Origin: an uncultured Bacteroidales bacterium | GTDB lineage: Bacteria > Bacteroidota > Bacteroidia > Bacteroidales > UBA932 | Assembly: GCA_947168525.1 (NCBI GenBank) | Contig: CAMVMG010000002.1 | Location: 169,281 to 233,280, forward strand | DNA: 64,000 bases | Reading direction: 5' to 3' | Shown: piece after piece, positions 1 to 8,930 of the stretch | Layout: every line of letters begins with the position of its first letter | How positions within the stretch are numbered: position 1 is the stretch's first letter | Translations under genes and position numbers: made by a program | The notes under the pieces: generated by a model | What the model was told of the DNA's origin: nothing | Databases searched by the model: none | Seen by the model: the letters and a program-made list of their open reading frames with translations, nothing else

Positions 1-983
1 TCCGAAGAGACGGCATAGGTGAAGTTCCAGCGGCCACGGCCGGAACCGAAGGGAATCACATACAAAGTCTCGAAGGAAGGACCAGCCGTAAGGTTTTCCA
101 TATTGTTCTGCTTACGCCAATAGGCTTCGAAATCCTTTTCCAGGGAAGCCTTTCCGTAAGCATCCTTCAGATAAGCGAGAGCCTTGGGATAGAGGACCTC
201 CTTGGAGAGTTCCGGATCGGAAGAAAGGCGGATGGTTCCCAGGTCGCCGGTTCCCACCATGCCGTCGTCGGGACGGATGGCATAGCCGGAGGCGGCCAGG
301 GCGATGCGGGCGTAAAGGCCCTCGGCAAACACCTTGTTCACACGGTCCGTGCGGGAGGTGGCGGCAGTCTGGCCGGGATAAGGAAGGTAAGGGATGGCCT
401 CTTCCAGATCCGCAAGAATCTGCTTGTATACCACGTCACGGCTGTCCTTGGCCGCATAGATGGTGGCCGATTCCAGCGAAGTGAAACGGGCAGGGACATC
501 TCCCCAGGCCTTGGTGAGGTCGTAGTAGATCATGGCTCGGAGCGTGAGGGCTTCGCCCAGGAGATAAGCCATGTCGGCATGATCCTCTACATGGCCGTAT
601 TCCCGGATGCCTTCAATGACCAGATTGGCACGTTCGATACCCATGTACATCAGCGGGAACGGCCCGTTGCTCAGGTTCAGCTGGCTGTTGTTGGGCAGGC
701 AGTTATAGCCGGAAATGTCCGACTTGCCGTCGCCCATCTTGAAGGTGTTGTACCATTCGATATCGGTATTGTGTCCGTACCAGGGCAGGAAACGGCCGCG
801 GTAGGAGTTTACCTCGCAGAAAGCCTCGGTGATGCCGAAGATGGTACCTTCCGTAAGGGAATAGTTGGAAAAGACCGTAGCCGAATCAAAGGCCGACGGG
901 GATTCCGTATCCAGGAACTTCTCGCAGGAAACCGCCAGGGCGGCGATCATCACCGCAGAAAGAATATATGCAATCTTTTTCAT
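1..983 (-). CDS. susD: SusD/RagB-family glycan-binding lipoprotein, C-terminus cut by window edge
   Basis: This is the surface glycan-binding partner of the adjacent SusC transporter. The reading frame runs off the left edge, so about 327 N-terminal residues are visible of the 500-600 usual for the family. It starts MKKIAYILSAVMIAALAVSC, a lipoprotein signal with the lipobox Cys at residue 20, followed by EKFLDTESPSAF, the typical SusD mature start. The TPR-like segment around YLLGEALTLRAMIYYDLTKA and WGDVP is also characteristic. It begins 12 bp after the SusC stop, in the usual susC-susD order, and is the last visible gene of the pectin operon. The ligand is inferred to be a pectic oligosaccharide from the neighbours only. 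Confidence 0.9.
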   Translation of the reverse strand, partial: MKKIAYILSAVMIAALAVSCEKFLDTESPSAFDSATVFSNYSLTEGTIFGITEAFCEVNSYRGRFLPWYGHNTDIEWYNTFKMGDGKSDISGYNCLPNNSQLNLSNGPFPLMYMGIERANLVIEGIREYGHVEDHADMAYLLGEALTLRAMIYYDLTKAWGDVPARFTSLESATIYAAKDSRDVVYKQILADLEEAIPYLPYPGQTAATSRTDRVNKVFAEGLYARIALAASGYAIRPDDGMVGTGDLGTIRLSSDPELSKEVLYPKALAYLKDAYGKASLEKDFEAYWRKQNNMENLTAGPSFETLYVIPFGSGRGRWNFTYAVSS

Positions 984-995
984 GTCTGTAGCGGA

Positions 996-3900
996 TTAGA
1001 AGGTGAGATTGAGACCAGCTACAAAGCCGATGCTCTTAGGATAGGCAGAATAGTCCACACCAGGGGTAAGCGGGGTGGCGCGGCGGGTATCCACTTCCGG
1101 ATCGTAGCCGGAGTACTTGGTGAGGCAGAACAGATTGGTTCCGGTCACATAGATACGGGCACGGCGCAGATGCACCTTCTGGGTGAGTTTCTCGGGAAGC
1201 GTGTAGCCAACAGTCACACTCTGCAGGCGCAGGAAGGAGGCGTCCTCCACGGCCCAGTCGCTGAAAATGGCGTTGCCCACGAAGGGAGCCCACATGGTCT
1301 TTCCAGCATTCACCTGCCTGAGCGTGGCGGCATCCGTAATCATCTCGCCGGTGTTCCAGTCAATGTTGGTCCAGCGCTTATCTACATCCATCATGTTCAT
1401 GAGGTTGCGGTTGGAGAACTTGCGGGAGCCGGTGAATTCCACCTTGTTGGCGTTATACACCTGGTTGCCGATCATGAAGTTGAAGTTGGCGCTGAAGTCA
1501 AAACCGTAGGCGTATCCGCTGAAGTTAAAGCCGCCGGTGAAATCCGGGCTGGCGTTACCGATGACGGTGCGGTCGGCCACGGTAACCTTGTTGTCGTCAC
1601 TGCCGTCCACGTTCTTGAACTTGGGTGCACCGGGAATCAGGTAGTTGGCGCCCAGGATGGCGGAGCAGTCCACCACGCCTTCATTGAGTACCCACTTGGA
1701 ACCGTTCCAGGTAAAGTCGGCGGGCGTGTACATGCCGTCGCTGACATAGCCGTACATATTGCCCATCGGCTGGCCCACTTCCACCACGTAGTCGTCACCA
1801 ATCTCGGTGGAAGCCCAGTAGGACTGAGCCGTAATGCGCTTCAGGCCGCCCAGGCTCGTCACCCGGTTCCTGTTATAGGCGATGTTTCCGCCGATATTCA
1901 GGGAGAAGTCCTTTTTGGAGATGATGGGGGCGTTCAGGGTGAGTTCGATACCGCGGTTGCGCGTGCTGCCCAGGTTGCGGTACTGGCTGTCATACCCGGA
2001 ACCGGTGATGGGGAAATTGATGAGCAGGTCACGGGTGTCGTTCTGATACACTTCCACGCTACCGCTCAGACGTCCCTGGAACAGGCCGAAGTCCAGACCC
2101 ACATTATGAGTGATGGTGGTCTCCCAGGTGAGTTCCGGGTTGTTCATGATCTTGCCGGCCATCCAGTAGTTGGTGCTCTGGCTCAGCCACGACGTAACGG
2201 TGGAACTGAACTGCTTGGAGATCTGGCCGGAAGGAATGTTGTTGTTACCGGCGGTACCAAAGCTGTAACGGAGCTTGAGCTGGTCCAGCCAGTTGCGGGT
2301 ATTCTCCATGAAGCTCTCGTTGGAAATGGTCCAGGACACGGCGGCGGAAGGGAAGAAGCCCCAGCGCCTGCCGCGGGAGAATTTGGACGAGCCGTCGGCG
2401 CGCAGCGTGGCGCCTACAGAGTAACGGCGCTTGTAGTCATAATTCACCCGGCCGAAGAAGGAAAGGAGCTTGTCGTCCGGATCGAAGTAATTGTTAGTGG
2501 ACGCCGGTGTTCCGGAAGACATGAAATTCCAGGCCATGGGGGCATCGTAGGATGCATTGAGGCCATCCACCATCAAGGTGAGCAGGTTGCTCTTGGTGAT
2601 GGTCATTTCCTCACCCAGCAGGAGGGTAAGGCTGTGGTTTTCATTGTTCAGGATTTCCGCAAAATCGTAATTAAGCGTGTTGGTATTGCGGTATTTGGTC
2701 CGGAAAGCCTCTTTGTGCTGGTTGGAGACACCCGTCTTGTCGGTGGAGTTATTGGCCACATAGTAGGTGGTCATGCCGTAGAAACGGTCGTCGGTCTGGG
2801 TGTATTTCTCCAGGCCACCCTCGATCTTCAGGTTCAGATTCTTGATAATCTTCCAGTTGAAAGCCGCGTTGGCGTTCCAGGTGGTACGGATGCGGCGGGA
2901 ATCGTTGTCGGATACGGAAAGCAGCGGCGGAGCGTTGTCACCGTAGTCCTGCTCCTCGTCCACGCCCTGGATGGTGGAGGCGATGGGGATAGGAGTATAG
3001 GAAACAGCATGCTTGAGACGGCCGTTGCCGGAAGTGGTACCTGTGTCGTTGATGCCATTGGCGCCGCCACCGCGCACATTCACGCGGGAATAACGCACAT
3101 TGGCGTCGATGGAGGTATTCTCCGAGGTCTTGAAATTGGCCTTGAAATTCAGGTTGTCACGGCTGTAGGTAGAGCCCACCATGATGGCCTGGTCACCCAT
3201 ATGGGCATAGCCCAGGGTCCAGTTCACGCTGTCGCTGGAGCCGCTCACGGAGAAGTCGGCCGAGAATGTGCTGCCGGTATTGCCAAACACGGCGTCAATC
3301 CAATTGTTGGTGGCCATGCCCTTGTACAGGTCGATATCGGAGAAATTACCGAAGTACGGCAGATAGTAAGAGCTCAGGTTGTCCCTCACCACGCCCAGCT
3401 CGTACTGGAACTTCACGAAGTTCTCGGCATCCATCGCGACAATGGCGTTCCGGTTGGCCATGGTCTTGAGGCCATAGTAGGTGTTGAACTTGACCGAAAT
3501 CCGCTGGCCTCTCTCGGCGCTCTTGGTGGTCACGATCACAACGCCGTTGGCACCGCGGGAACCGTAGATGGCGGTGGAGAAAGCGTCCTTCAGAACGTCG
3601 ATACTCTGGATTTCTGAGGAAGGGATATCGTTGATGGATTCCACCGGGAAGCCGTCCACGATATACAGAGGAGCGCTGTCCTGGGTGATGGAACCGCCTC
3701 CGCGGACACGGATCTTGATGTCGGCGTCCGGATCACCTTCCGTAGTGACGACGGACACGCCGGCCATCTTTCCAGAAAGGGCCTGTGAAACGGTCGTCAC
3801 CGGCTGCTCGGTGAGCTTGTCACTTCCCACGGACGACACGGAGCCCAGCAGGTCGCGGCGTTTGACCGTCGCGTAGCCTACTACCACTACCTCGTCCAGG

Positions 3901-4205
3901 AAGGTCTGGTCGGCGGCGAGGACCACATTGATTTCCGTCTGACCGGCAATGGCAATGGTCTGGTCCGCCAGTCCGATGAAGGAGAACACCAGATTTACTG
4001 CATCTGCAGGGACTACGAGCGAATAGTCGCCGTCCAGTCCGGTGATGGTGCCCACGGTGGTACCCTCTACGAGGACGCCCGCACCGATGAGCGGTTCACC
4101 GTTTTCGTCCGTCACGATACCATGGATGGTAGTCTGTGCGAAAAGCGACCATGCAGTGCCCAGGCAGAGAAGCGCAAGAATGAGTTTCTTTACTGGATTT
4201 TTCAT
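996..4205 (-). CDS. susC: SusC/RagA-family TonB-dependent outer-membrane transporter
   Basis: This 1069-residue protein has the standard SusC layout: a signal peptide ending near SLFAQ, a carboxypeptidase-regulatory-like domain (about 25-105, HGIVTDENGEPLIGAGV), the TonB-box-like DEVVVVGYATVKRRDLLGSV, a plug domain (about 125-230, with LYIVDGFPV and STAIYGSRGANGVVIVTT) and a long beta-barrel ending in an aromatic residue (AGLNLTF). It imports oligosaccharides with SusD, powered by TonB. It lies 32 bp downstream of the pectate lyase gene in the same direction. No separate promoter was recognised, so it is probably transcribed with the pectin enzymes. A pectic substrate is inferred from context. 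Confidence 0.95.
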   Translation of the reverse strand: MKNPVKKLILALLCLGTAWSLFAQTTIHGIVTDENGEPLIGAGVLVEGTTVGTITGLDGDYSLVVPADAVNLVFSFIGLADQTIAIAGQTEINVVLAADQTFLDEVVVVGYATVKRRDLLGSVSSVGSDKLTEQPVTTVSQALSGKMAGVSVVTTEGDPDADIKIRVRGGGSITQDSAPLYIVDGFPVESINDIPSSEIQSIDVLKDAFSTAIYGSRGANGVVIVTTKSAERGQRISVKFNTYYGLKTMANRNAIVAMDAENFVKFQYELGVVRDNLSSYYLPYFGNFSDIDLYKGMATNNWIDAVFGNTGSTFSADFSVSGSSDSVNWTLGYAHMGDQAIMVGSTYSRDNLNFKANFKTSENTSIDANVRYSRVNVRGGGANGINDTGTTSGNGRLKHAVSYTPIPIASTIQGVDEEQDYGDNAPPLLSVSDNDSRRIRTTWNANAAFNWKIIKNLNLKIEGGLEKYTQTDDRFYGMTTYYVANNSTDKTGVSNQHKEAFRTKYRNTNTLNYDFAEILNNENHSLTLLLGEEMTITKSNLLTLMVDGLNASYDAPMAWNFMSSGTPASTNNYFDPDDKLLSFFGRVNYDYKRRYSVGATLRADGSSKFSRGRRWGFFPSAAVSWTISNESFMENTRNWLDQLKLRYSFGTAGNNNIPSGQISKQFSSTVTSWLSQSTNYWMAGKIMNNPELTWETTITHNVGLDFGLFQGRLSGSVEVYQNDTRDLLINFPITGSGYDSQYRNLGSTRNRGIELTLNAPIISKKDFSLNIGGNIAYNRNRVTSLGGLKRITAQSYWASTEIGDDYVVEVGQPMGNMYGYVSDGMYTPADFTWNGSKWVLNEGVVDCSAILGANYLIPGAPKFKNVDGSDDNKVTVADRTVIGNASPDFTGGFNFSGYAYGFDFSANFNFMIGNQVYNANKVEFTGSRKFSNRNLMNMMDVDKRWTNIDWNTGEMITDAATLRQVNAGKTMWAPFVGNAIFSDWAVEDASFLRLQSVTVGYTLPEKLTQKVHLRRARIYVTGTNLFCLTKYSGYDPEVDTRRATPLTPGVDYSAYPKSIGFVAGLNLTF

Positions 4206-4237
4206 GGATTGGTTGATTAATAGGTTAATAATTTATG

Positions 4238-6097
4238 TTAAAGTTTTACATAAGATCCTTTTTCATTCCCCCCGGCAACGATGTCCCTGACCAGATAGTG
4301 CAGGTACATCTCCAGGTTGGTATACCGTCCCTTCGGATCGATGGTGCAGGCAGCACCGTCGGCGGCACTCCCCTTGTCCATCCCCCAGGCATCTTCCACG
4401 GCATCCGGAATCCCGTCGCCGTCGGAATCCTTCACGGCAGCGAGTTCCCGGGCCGATGCCTCGTAGGCAGGCCAGCCGCCCACATCCGTCTGAGAGTCAA
4501 TCAACCCGCCGGTAGAGCCGTTAGAACCTGTATAAGTAGCATTCCTATTACGAACCTCTTTGGTCACACGTTCATCCACACGATCCCGGTCAAGGCTGGC
4601 GCCGGCATACTTAAGCACTTGTTCATAAGCATCATAGGCACCATGAAGCCAGAGGGAGGTCTCCAAATCGGGATAGCCGAAGCGGGAAGTGGAACGGATG
4701 GTGTTTATTACCGACACCGACGCCGTAGTGCCCTTCCAGTTGTCTGAGGACATGTCACCAGCAGCATCGGAACTGAAATCCATCACATTGCCATCCAGGA
4801 AAAAATGACCGGGAACGATGGTAGAACTGCCTGTTTTCTTGGTGCAGTTCTCACAGGCCTTGGTCCAGGGATCGATAAAACGGACCTTCCCGGCCCCCGT
4901 TGCAGGACCCGGTTTATAATAATTGTTTATAAGGTTGTACCGCTTGAACTCGTTGTTGTCATTGGCGCTTTCGCCACCATAAGTACTGTTGTCCCCCCAG
5001 TTGTAAATGACATTGTTTATCAGGCTCACAGGTCCCTTGAGCGTAGAAACATAATCGTGGTCAAGGCGAGGGTTCCGGCTGTCGTGATGAGCAAGCAGAT
5101 TGTGATGATAGGTGGCATTGGTTCCTCCCCAGATTCCGCCGTAACCATGCTTCCCGTCTCCATGTACCGAATTGCGAAGACTCTCCGAAAGGATGCTCCA
5201 TCCCAAGGTAAAGTTGGTCATGCCATAAAAAGACCCGCACTCGTCCGTGCTCCAGCTCAGGGAACAATGGTCAATGATGACATCATGAATGTCATTGTCT
5301 CCTGTATAGAGGTTCATGGCATCATCCACTGTCTTCTTCTCATCCCCCATCCGGCAACGGATGTAGCGTACAATCACGTTGCTGGCATTGATTCTGAACG
5401 TATAATTCTTCAAGCAGATACCCTCCCCCGGAGCTGTCTGGCCTGCTATGGTTACATCTCCGTTCCGGACTACCAGGGTGGATTCCAAGGGAATCACACC
5501 TGCCACGTCGAAGACGATGGTCCGTGCGCCTTTTTCTTCCAACGCCGCCCGAAGGGAACCGCTGCCCTTGTCGTTCAGGTTGGTCACATGGATTACCTTT
5601 CCTCCGCGGCCGCCGGTCGTGTACATGCCACCGCCCTCGGCGCCGGGAAAGGCGCGGGCCACGCCGTCTTCTTCATCGGCGGGAATCTTGAAGTCCTCAT
5701 AGGCGACGGTCGGGCCGGGCGTGGGATTCACCGGATCCGCGGTACCCGACGTGGTGGCATCCAGATAGGTGTAGGCCGATGTCTGTTTGTCGCTGTTCAC
5801 GCTCCGCACACCGAAGCGGTAGGCAGTAGCCTTCTTCAGGCCCGCAACCGTGGCATTGCGCTTGGTCTCGCGACCGTCCAGGGACACGCCCTCCCCGGTA
5901 AGCGTCCACTCATAGGCCACGGCGCCTTCCACCACATCCCACTGGAACGTGAGGGATGTTTCCGTGGAGCCGTGCAGCTTGAGCCCGGTGGGAGCAGCGG
6001 GCGGGTTGGAAGCAGGCGTCACAGGGTTTTCCGGAGTTTTTCCGCAAGCCCACAACACAAATGCAGCCGCCAAAGCCCATGTGAAGTTTATTCTCAT
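4238..6097 (-). CDS. Pectate lyase, PL1 family, lipoprotein with Fn3 domain
   Basis: The 619-residue product should cleave polygalacturonate by beta-elimination. The start at 6097 is chosen because its ATG overlaps the GH105 stop as ATGA and opens directly into a lipoprotein signal (MRINFTWALAAAFVLWAC). Domains in order: an Fn3-like module (about 35-115, PAAPTGLKLHGSTETSLTFQW), then a PL1 right-handed beta-helix from AFPGAEGGG onward. It contains VIIDHCSLSWSTDE (Ca-binding side) and HHDSRNPRLDH, which holds the catalytic Arg. Near the C-terminus DSDGDGIPDAVEDAWG resembles a calcium-binding thrombospondin type 3-like motif. It is the last enzyme before susC. Confidence 0.92.
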   Translation of the reverse strand: MRINFTWALAAAFVLWACGKTPENPVTPASNPPAAPTGLKLHGSTETSLTFQWDVVEGAVAYEWTLTGEGVSLDGRETKRNATVAGLKKATAYRFGVRSVNSDKQTSAYTYLDATTSGTADPVNPTPGPTVAYEDFKIPADEEDGVARAFPGAEGGGMYTTGGRGGKVIHVTNLNDKGSGSLRAALEEKGARTIVFDVAGVIPLESTLVVRNGDVTIAGQTAPGEGICLKNYTFRINASNVIVRYIRCRMGDEKKTVDDAMNLYTGDNDIHDVIIDHCSLSWSTDECGSFYGMTNFTLGWSILSESLRNSVHGDGKHGYGGIWGGTNATYHHNLLAHHDSRNPRLDHDYVSTLKGPVSLINNVIYNWGDNSTYGGESANDNNEFKRYNLINNYYKPGPATGAGKVRFIDPWTKACENCTKKTGSSTIVPGHFFLDGNVMDFSSDAAGDMSSDNWKGTTASVSVINTIRSTSRFGYPDLETSLWLHGAYDAYEQVLKYAGASLDRDRVDERVTKEVRNRNATYTGSNGSTGGLIDSQTDVGGWPAYEASARELAAVKDSDGDGIPDAVEDAWGMDKGSAADGAACTIDPKGRYTNLEMYLHYLVRDIVAGGNEKGSYVKL

Positions 6098-7260
6098 AGT
6101 TTCTCGTATTCCAGTGAAGCCCAAATCAGGGGGCCGATGCCCTTGGGATCGTTAGACCGCACGCTTTCATGGATATAATAATCGTAGTCTCCCCTTCGGT
6201 TGTCCTTGCCGCCCAGGCCTGCCACCTCACAGCACTGGTTCAGGTTCACCAGGCCCTCCTCCTCCGTGACGAAGGTTTCCAGGAGGGATTCATAGGCCTG
6301 CAAGGCGCCTTCCCGGTTCCGGAGAAAACCCATCCGGCAGCCCTTGAGCCAAGCATACGTGAACATGGCGCTGCAGGTGGCTTCCAGGTAGTTGCCTTCG
6401 CGGTAAGGCTGGTCCAACACCTGGAACCACATGCCGGTTTCGGCGTCGGCATAGAGAGGAAGCACCTGATACAGATTGTTCAGGATTCCAATCAGGGCAT
6501 CCCGGTACGGACCGTCCGGAAGGATTTCCGCCACATCTACCAGAGCCATGCAGTACCAGCCCAGGGCACGTCCCCAGGCGTGGTCGCTCTGGCCGGTTTC
6601 CGGATTGCACCAGAACATTTGGTGCGAGGAATCCCAGGCGTGGCGCAGCAGGCCGGTTGCGGCGTCGTAGGTGTGGTTGTACACCGTGGTGAACTGATGC
6701 ACGATGTCTCCGAAGTTCCGCTCCTGCTGCAGGCTGTCCGTCACATAGCGGACCGTATATTCTGCATAGAAGGGCTGGGCCATGTACAGGCCGTCCAGCC
6801 ACATCTGGTCCGGATAAACCTGCTTGTGCCAGAAACCGCCTTCCGGGGTGCGGGGCTGGTCCTTGAGCTGGCTGTAAAGAGAGTCCATGGCGGCACGGTA
6901 CTTCTGCCTGCCGGTGATGTCGAAGAGCTGGAAAAGCGTACGGCCGGGGCAGATGTGGTCCGTGGAGAAATTGGTTTTCTTATAATTATAGATAACCCCA
7001 TCCTCGCCGATGATGGCATCGTACCAGGCATCCACGTAGGAAAGGATCTTGTCGTCACCGTCAGTCTCGTAGACATCCAGGAAGGCCTTGAGTTCCAGGC
7101 CGGTGGTGTAGTTCCATTTTAAGTTTCCTCCCTGGCCGTCCAGCTGCGACGCTTGCGGGCAGCGGGCCATTTCCGAAACGACCACCTTCTGGTACAGCGG
7201 AGCCTTGGCCGTACAGGCGGTCAAGGCTGCTGCAATGGCTATAATCAAACTTTTTTTCAT
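6094..7260 (-). CDS. GH105 unsaturated galacturonyl/rhamnogalacturonyl hydrolase
   Basis: This 388-residue enzyme removes the unsaturated uronic acid left at the non-reducing end by pectin lyases. It has a signal peptide with a likely lipobox (IIAIAAALTAC) and so probably works in the periplasm. Family features seen: WNYTTGLELKAFLDVY near the start, DQMWLDGLYMAQPFYAEY containing the Asp expected to be catalytic, and WGRALGWYCMALVDV. Length fits YteR/YesR-type enzymes. It overlaps both neighbours by 4 bp (ATGA): the CE12-CE8 gene upstream and the PL1 gene downstream, which makes its substrate. Specificity between galacturonate- and rhamnogalacturonan-derived products is not resolved. Confidence 0.92.
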   Translation of the reverse strand: MKKSLIIAIAAALTACTAKAPLYQKVVVSEMARCPQASQLDGQGGNLKWNYTTGLELKAFLDVYETDGDDKILSYVDAWYDAIIGEDGVIYNYKKTNFSTDHICPGRTLFQLFDITGRQKYRAAMDSLYSQLKDQPRTPEGGFWHKQVYPDQMWLDGLYMAQPFYAEYTVRYVTDSLQQERNFGDIVHQFTTVYNHTYDAATGLLRHAWDSSHQMFWCNPETGQSDHAWGRALGWYCMALVDVAEILPDGPYRDALIGILNNLYQVLPLYADAETGMWFQVLDQPYREGNYLEATCSAMFTYAWLKGCRMGFLRNREGALQAYESLLETFVTEEEGLVNLNQCCEVAGLGGKDNRRGDYDYYIHESVRSNDPKGIGPLIWASLEYEKL

Positions 7261-8930
7261 CGGTTGTCGTACGGGTTCCAGATTATACCGTCCTGCGGCT
7301 GGTACATCACTTTCTCAAAGGTGTACTCGGCCGCCTCGGCGGGGGTGAGGCTGTGGCTCCAGGGGACGCGGGGTCCGCGGGCGCCGGGGCCCGTATTGCC
7401 GTATTCGGCATAATAGGAGTTCTTCTTGGTGTCCGGTTTTCCTTTACTCTCCCAGTCGTGCCATCCCTCCGGCACAATGTGGCTGCCCAGCTCGCACCCG
7501 ATGAAAACGGTCTTCGCATACGAACGCCAGGGGCGGCCCAGATAGCACGCGGTTACGCCCGGGGCGGCGGTCAGCTTGCAGTTCTTGAACACATAGCCGT
7601 ATTTCTGGCCTTCCAGGGTGGATGCCGCCGTGATGTAGCTGTCCTTTTTGCTGTGGATGGTGCAATTCTCGAAATAGGCGATGCTGGTCCCAAAGATGAA
7701 ATCCGTGGTGCCTTCTATATAGCAGTCCAGGAAATAATTGCGCTTGACACCGCCGTCCTTGCCAAAGCGGCCGTAGGTGTAAAGGGTATCCTGGTTGCCC
7801 AGGAACCGGCAGTTCTTGAAAAAGAGGAAGTCGCCGTCGGTGAACACGGCCACGGCCTGGCCGATCTCATTTCCCTCCCCGGCGGAATTCTCGAAGCTGA
7901 GGTTCTCGAAGGTAATGTAGCTGGCGTGGATGTAGATGGTGGCGCTACCGGAGGTGCCGATGTCGAAATTACGGCCAGGCCAGAACTTCCGGGCGTATTT
8001 GTCGAAGGAAATTACGGTATTTTCCGCATCTTCTCCGATGAAACGGACGCGGAACTTGGAATGCGGGATGGAGACCACTTCCTTATAGACGCCTTTCCGG
8101 ATGAAAACCGTGGTAATGGCCTCGTGGCTATAGTCCGGGATGGCGTTCACCGCCTCCTGCACGCTCATGTAGTCTCCGTGGCCGTCGGGTGACACCACCA
8201 TGTCGTAGCGGACCAGGTGGGCGGCGATTTCCGGGAGCTGTTCCCGGATTTTGTCACAGACGATTTCCGTTACCTTGCGTGCACCTGAGGCAACAGTATG
8301 GGTATTGTCTTCCTTGCCTTCCGGGGCGCAGGCATACTTACCGGGTTCCAGGTGCATGAAATAGGGACGCGATGCGGTATCTCCCAAAGCCTCTATCCAG
8401 TTGAGCGTGGAGGTGGTGATGTCCAGCAGCGGAATGCCGAACTCCTCCGCCACCTGTTTCATGGCGGCGGGATAGTCCGTGTGGCAGTTGCGGTCCAGTT
8501 TGCCGTCCTTGAACCAGCGGCGGGCCACCGGCGTGAGCAGGACGGGATGGGCACCCGCATCCAGGGCCGTGCGAACAAACAGGCGGAGGTTCTCCTGATA
8601 GGCCCCGTAGGCTGGGGCGTAGCGGGCAGGGTCGTCCGCCTTGGCATCGTTGTGGCCAAACTGGATGAAGACATAGTCCCCGGCCTTCAGGTTGGCCTTC
8701 ACCTGGTCCCAGAGGCCCAGGTCTATGAAGCTCTTGGTGCTGCGGCCGTTCTGGGCATAATTGATGACGTCAATACTGCCATCCAGGAAATTGGGGAACA
8801 TCATGCCCCAGCCCCGCTCGGGGTTTCCATTTGCCAGGTTTTTCTCCGCCATGGTGCTGTCGCCCATCAGATGGATGGTGAAAGAGCTGGCCACAAGCCA
8901 GATTCCTATCAGATAAAGGAGTTTTTTCAT
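7257..8930 (-). CDS. Two-domain pectin esterase: CE12 acetylesterase fused to CE8 methylesterase
   Basis: One 557-residue secreted protein joins two esterases. Residues about 20-240 are an SGNH/GDSL CE12 rhamnogalacturonan acetylesterase: GDSTMAE with the nucleophile Ser, FGHNDAK, and a C-terminal DNTH motif. Residues about 245-550 are a CE8 pectin methylesterase beta-helix with a complete set of motifs: GQAVAVFTDGD, LGNQDTLYT, DFIFGTSIAYFENC and YLGRPWR. The fusion removes acetyl and methyl groups together, exposing polygalacturonate to PL1 and GH28. The N-terminus (MKKLLYLIGIWLVASSFT) is a signal peptide without an obvious lipobox. It overlaps GH28 upstream and GH105 downstream by ATGA. Family calls are firm; acetyl-site specificity is unknown. 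Confidence 0.93.
   Translation of the reverse strand: MKKLLYLIGIWLVASSFTIHLMGDSTMAEKNLANGNPERGWGMMFPNFLDGSIDVINYAQNGRSTKSFIDLGLWDQVKANLKAGDYVFIQFGHNDAKADDPARYAPAYGAYQENLRLFVRTALDAGAHPVLLTPVARRWFKDGKLDRNCHTDYPAAMKQVAEEFGIPLLDITTSTLNWIEALGDTASRPYFMHLEPGKYACAPEGKEDNTHTVASGARKVTEIVCDKIREQLPEIAAHLVRYDMVVSPDGHGDYMSVQEAVNAIPDYSHEAITTVFIRKGVYKEVVSIPHSKFRVRFIGEDAENTVISFDKYARKFWPGRNFDIGTSGSATIYIHASYITFENLSFENSAGEGNEIGQAVAVFTDGDFLFFKNCRFLGNQDTLYTYGRFGKDGGVKRNYFLDCYIEGTTDFIFGTSIAYFENCTIHSKKDSYITAASTLEGQKYGYVFKNCKLTAAPGVTACYLGRPWRSYAKTVFIGCELGSHIVPEGWHDWESKGKPDTKKNSYYAEYGNTGPGARGPRVPWSHSLTPAEAAEYTFEKVMYQPQDGIIWNPYDNR

Noticed and set aside
579..3617. 1012-codon open frame on the plus strand
   Set aside because: It is antisense to susC; the protein is His/Gly/Val-rich without family motifs and is a product of high GC third positions.
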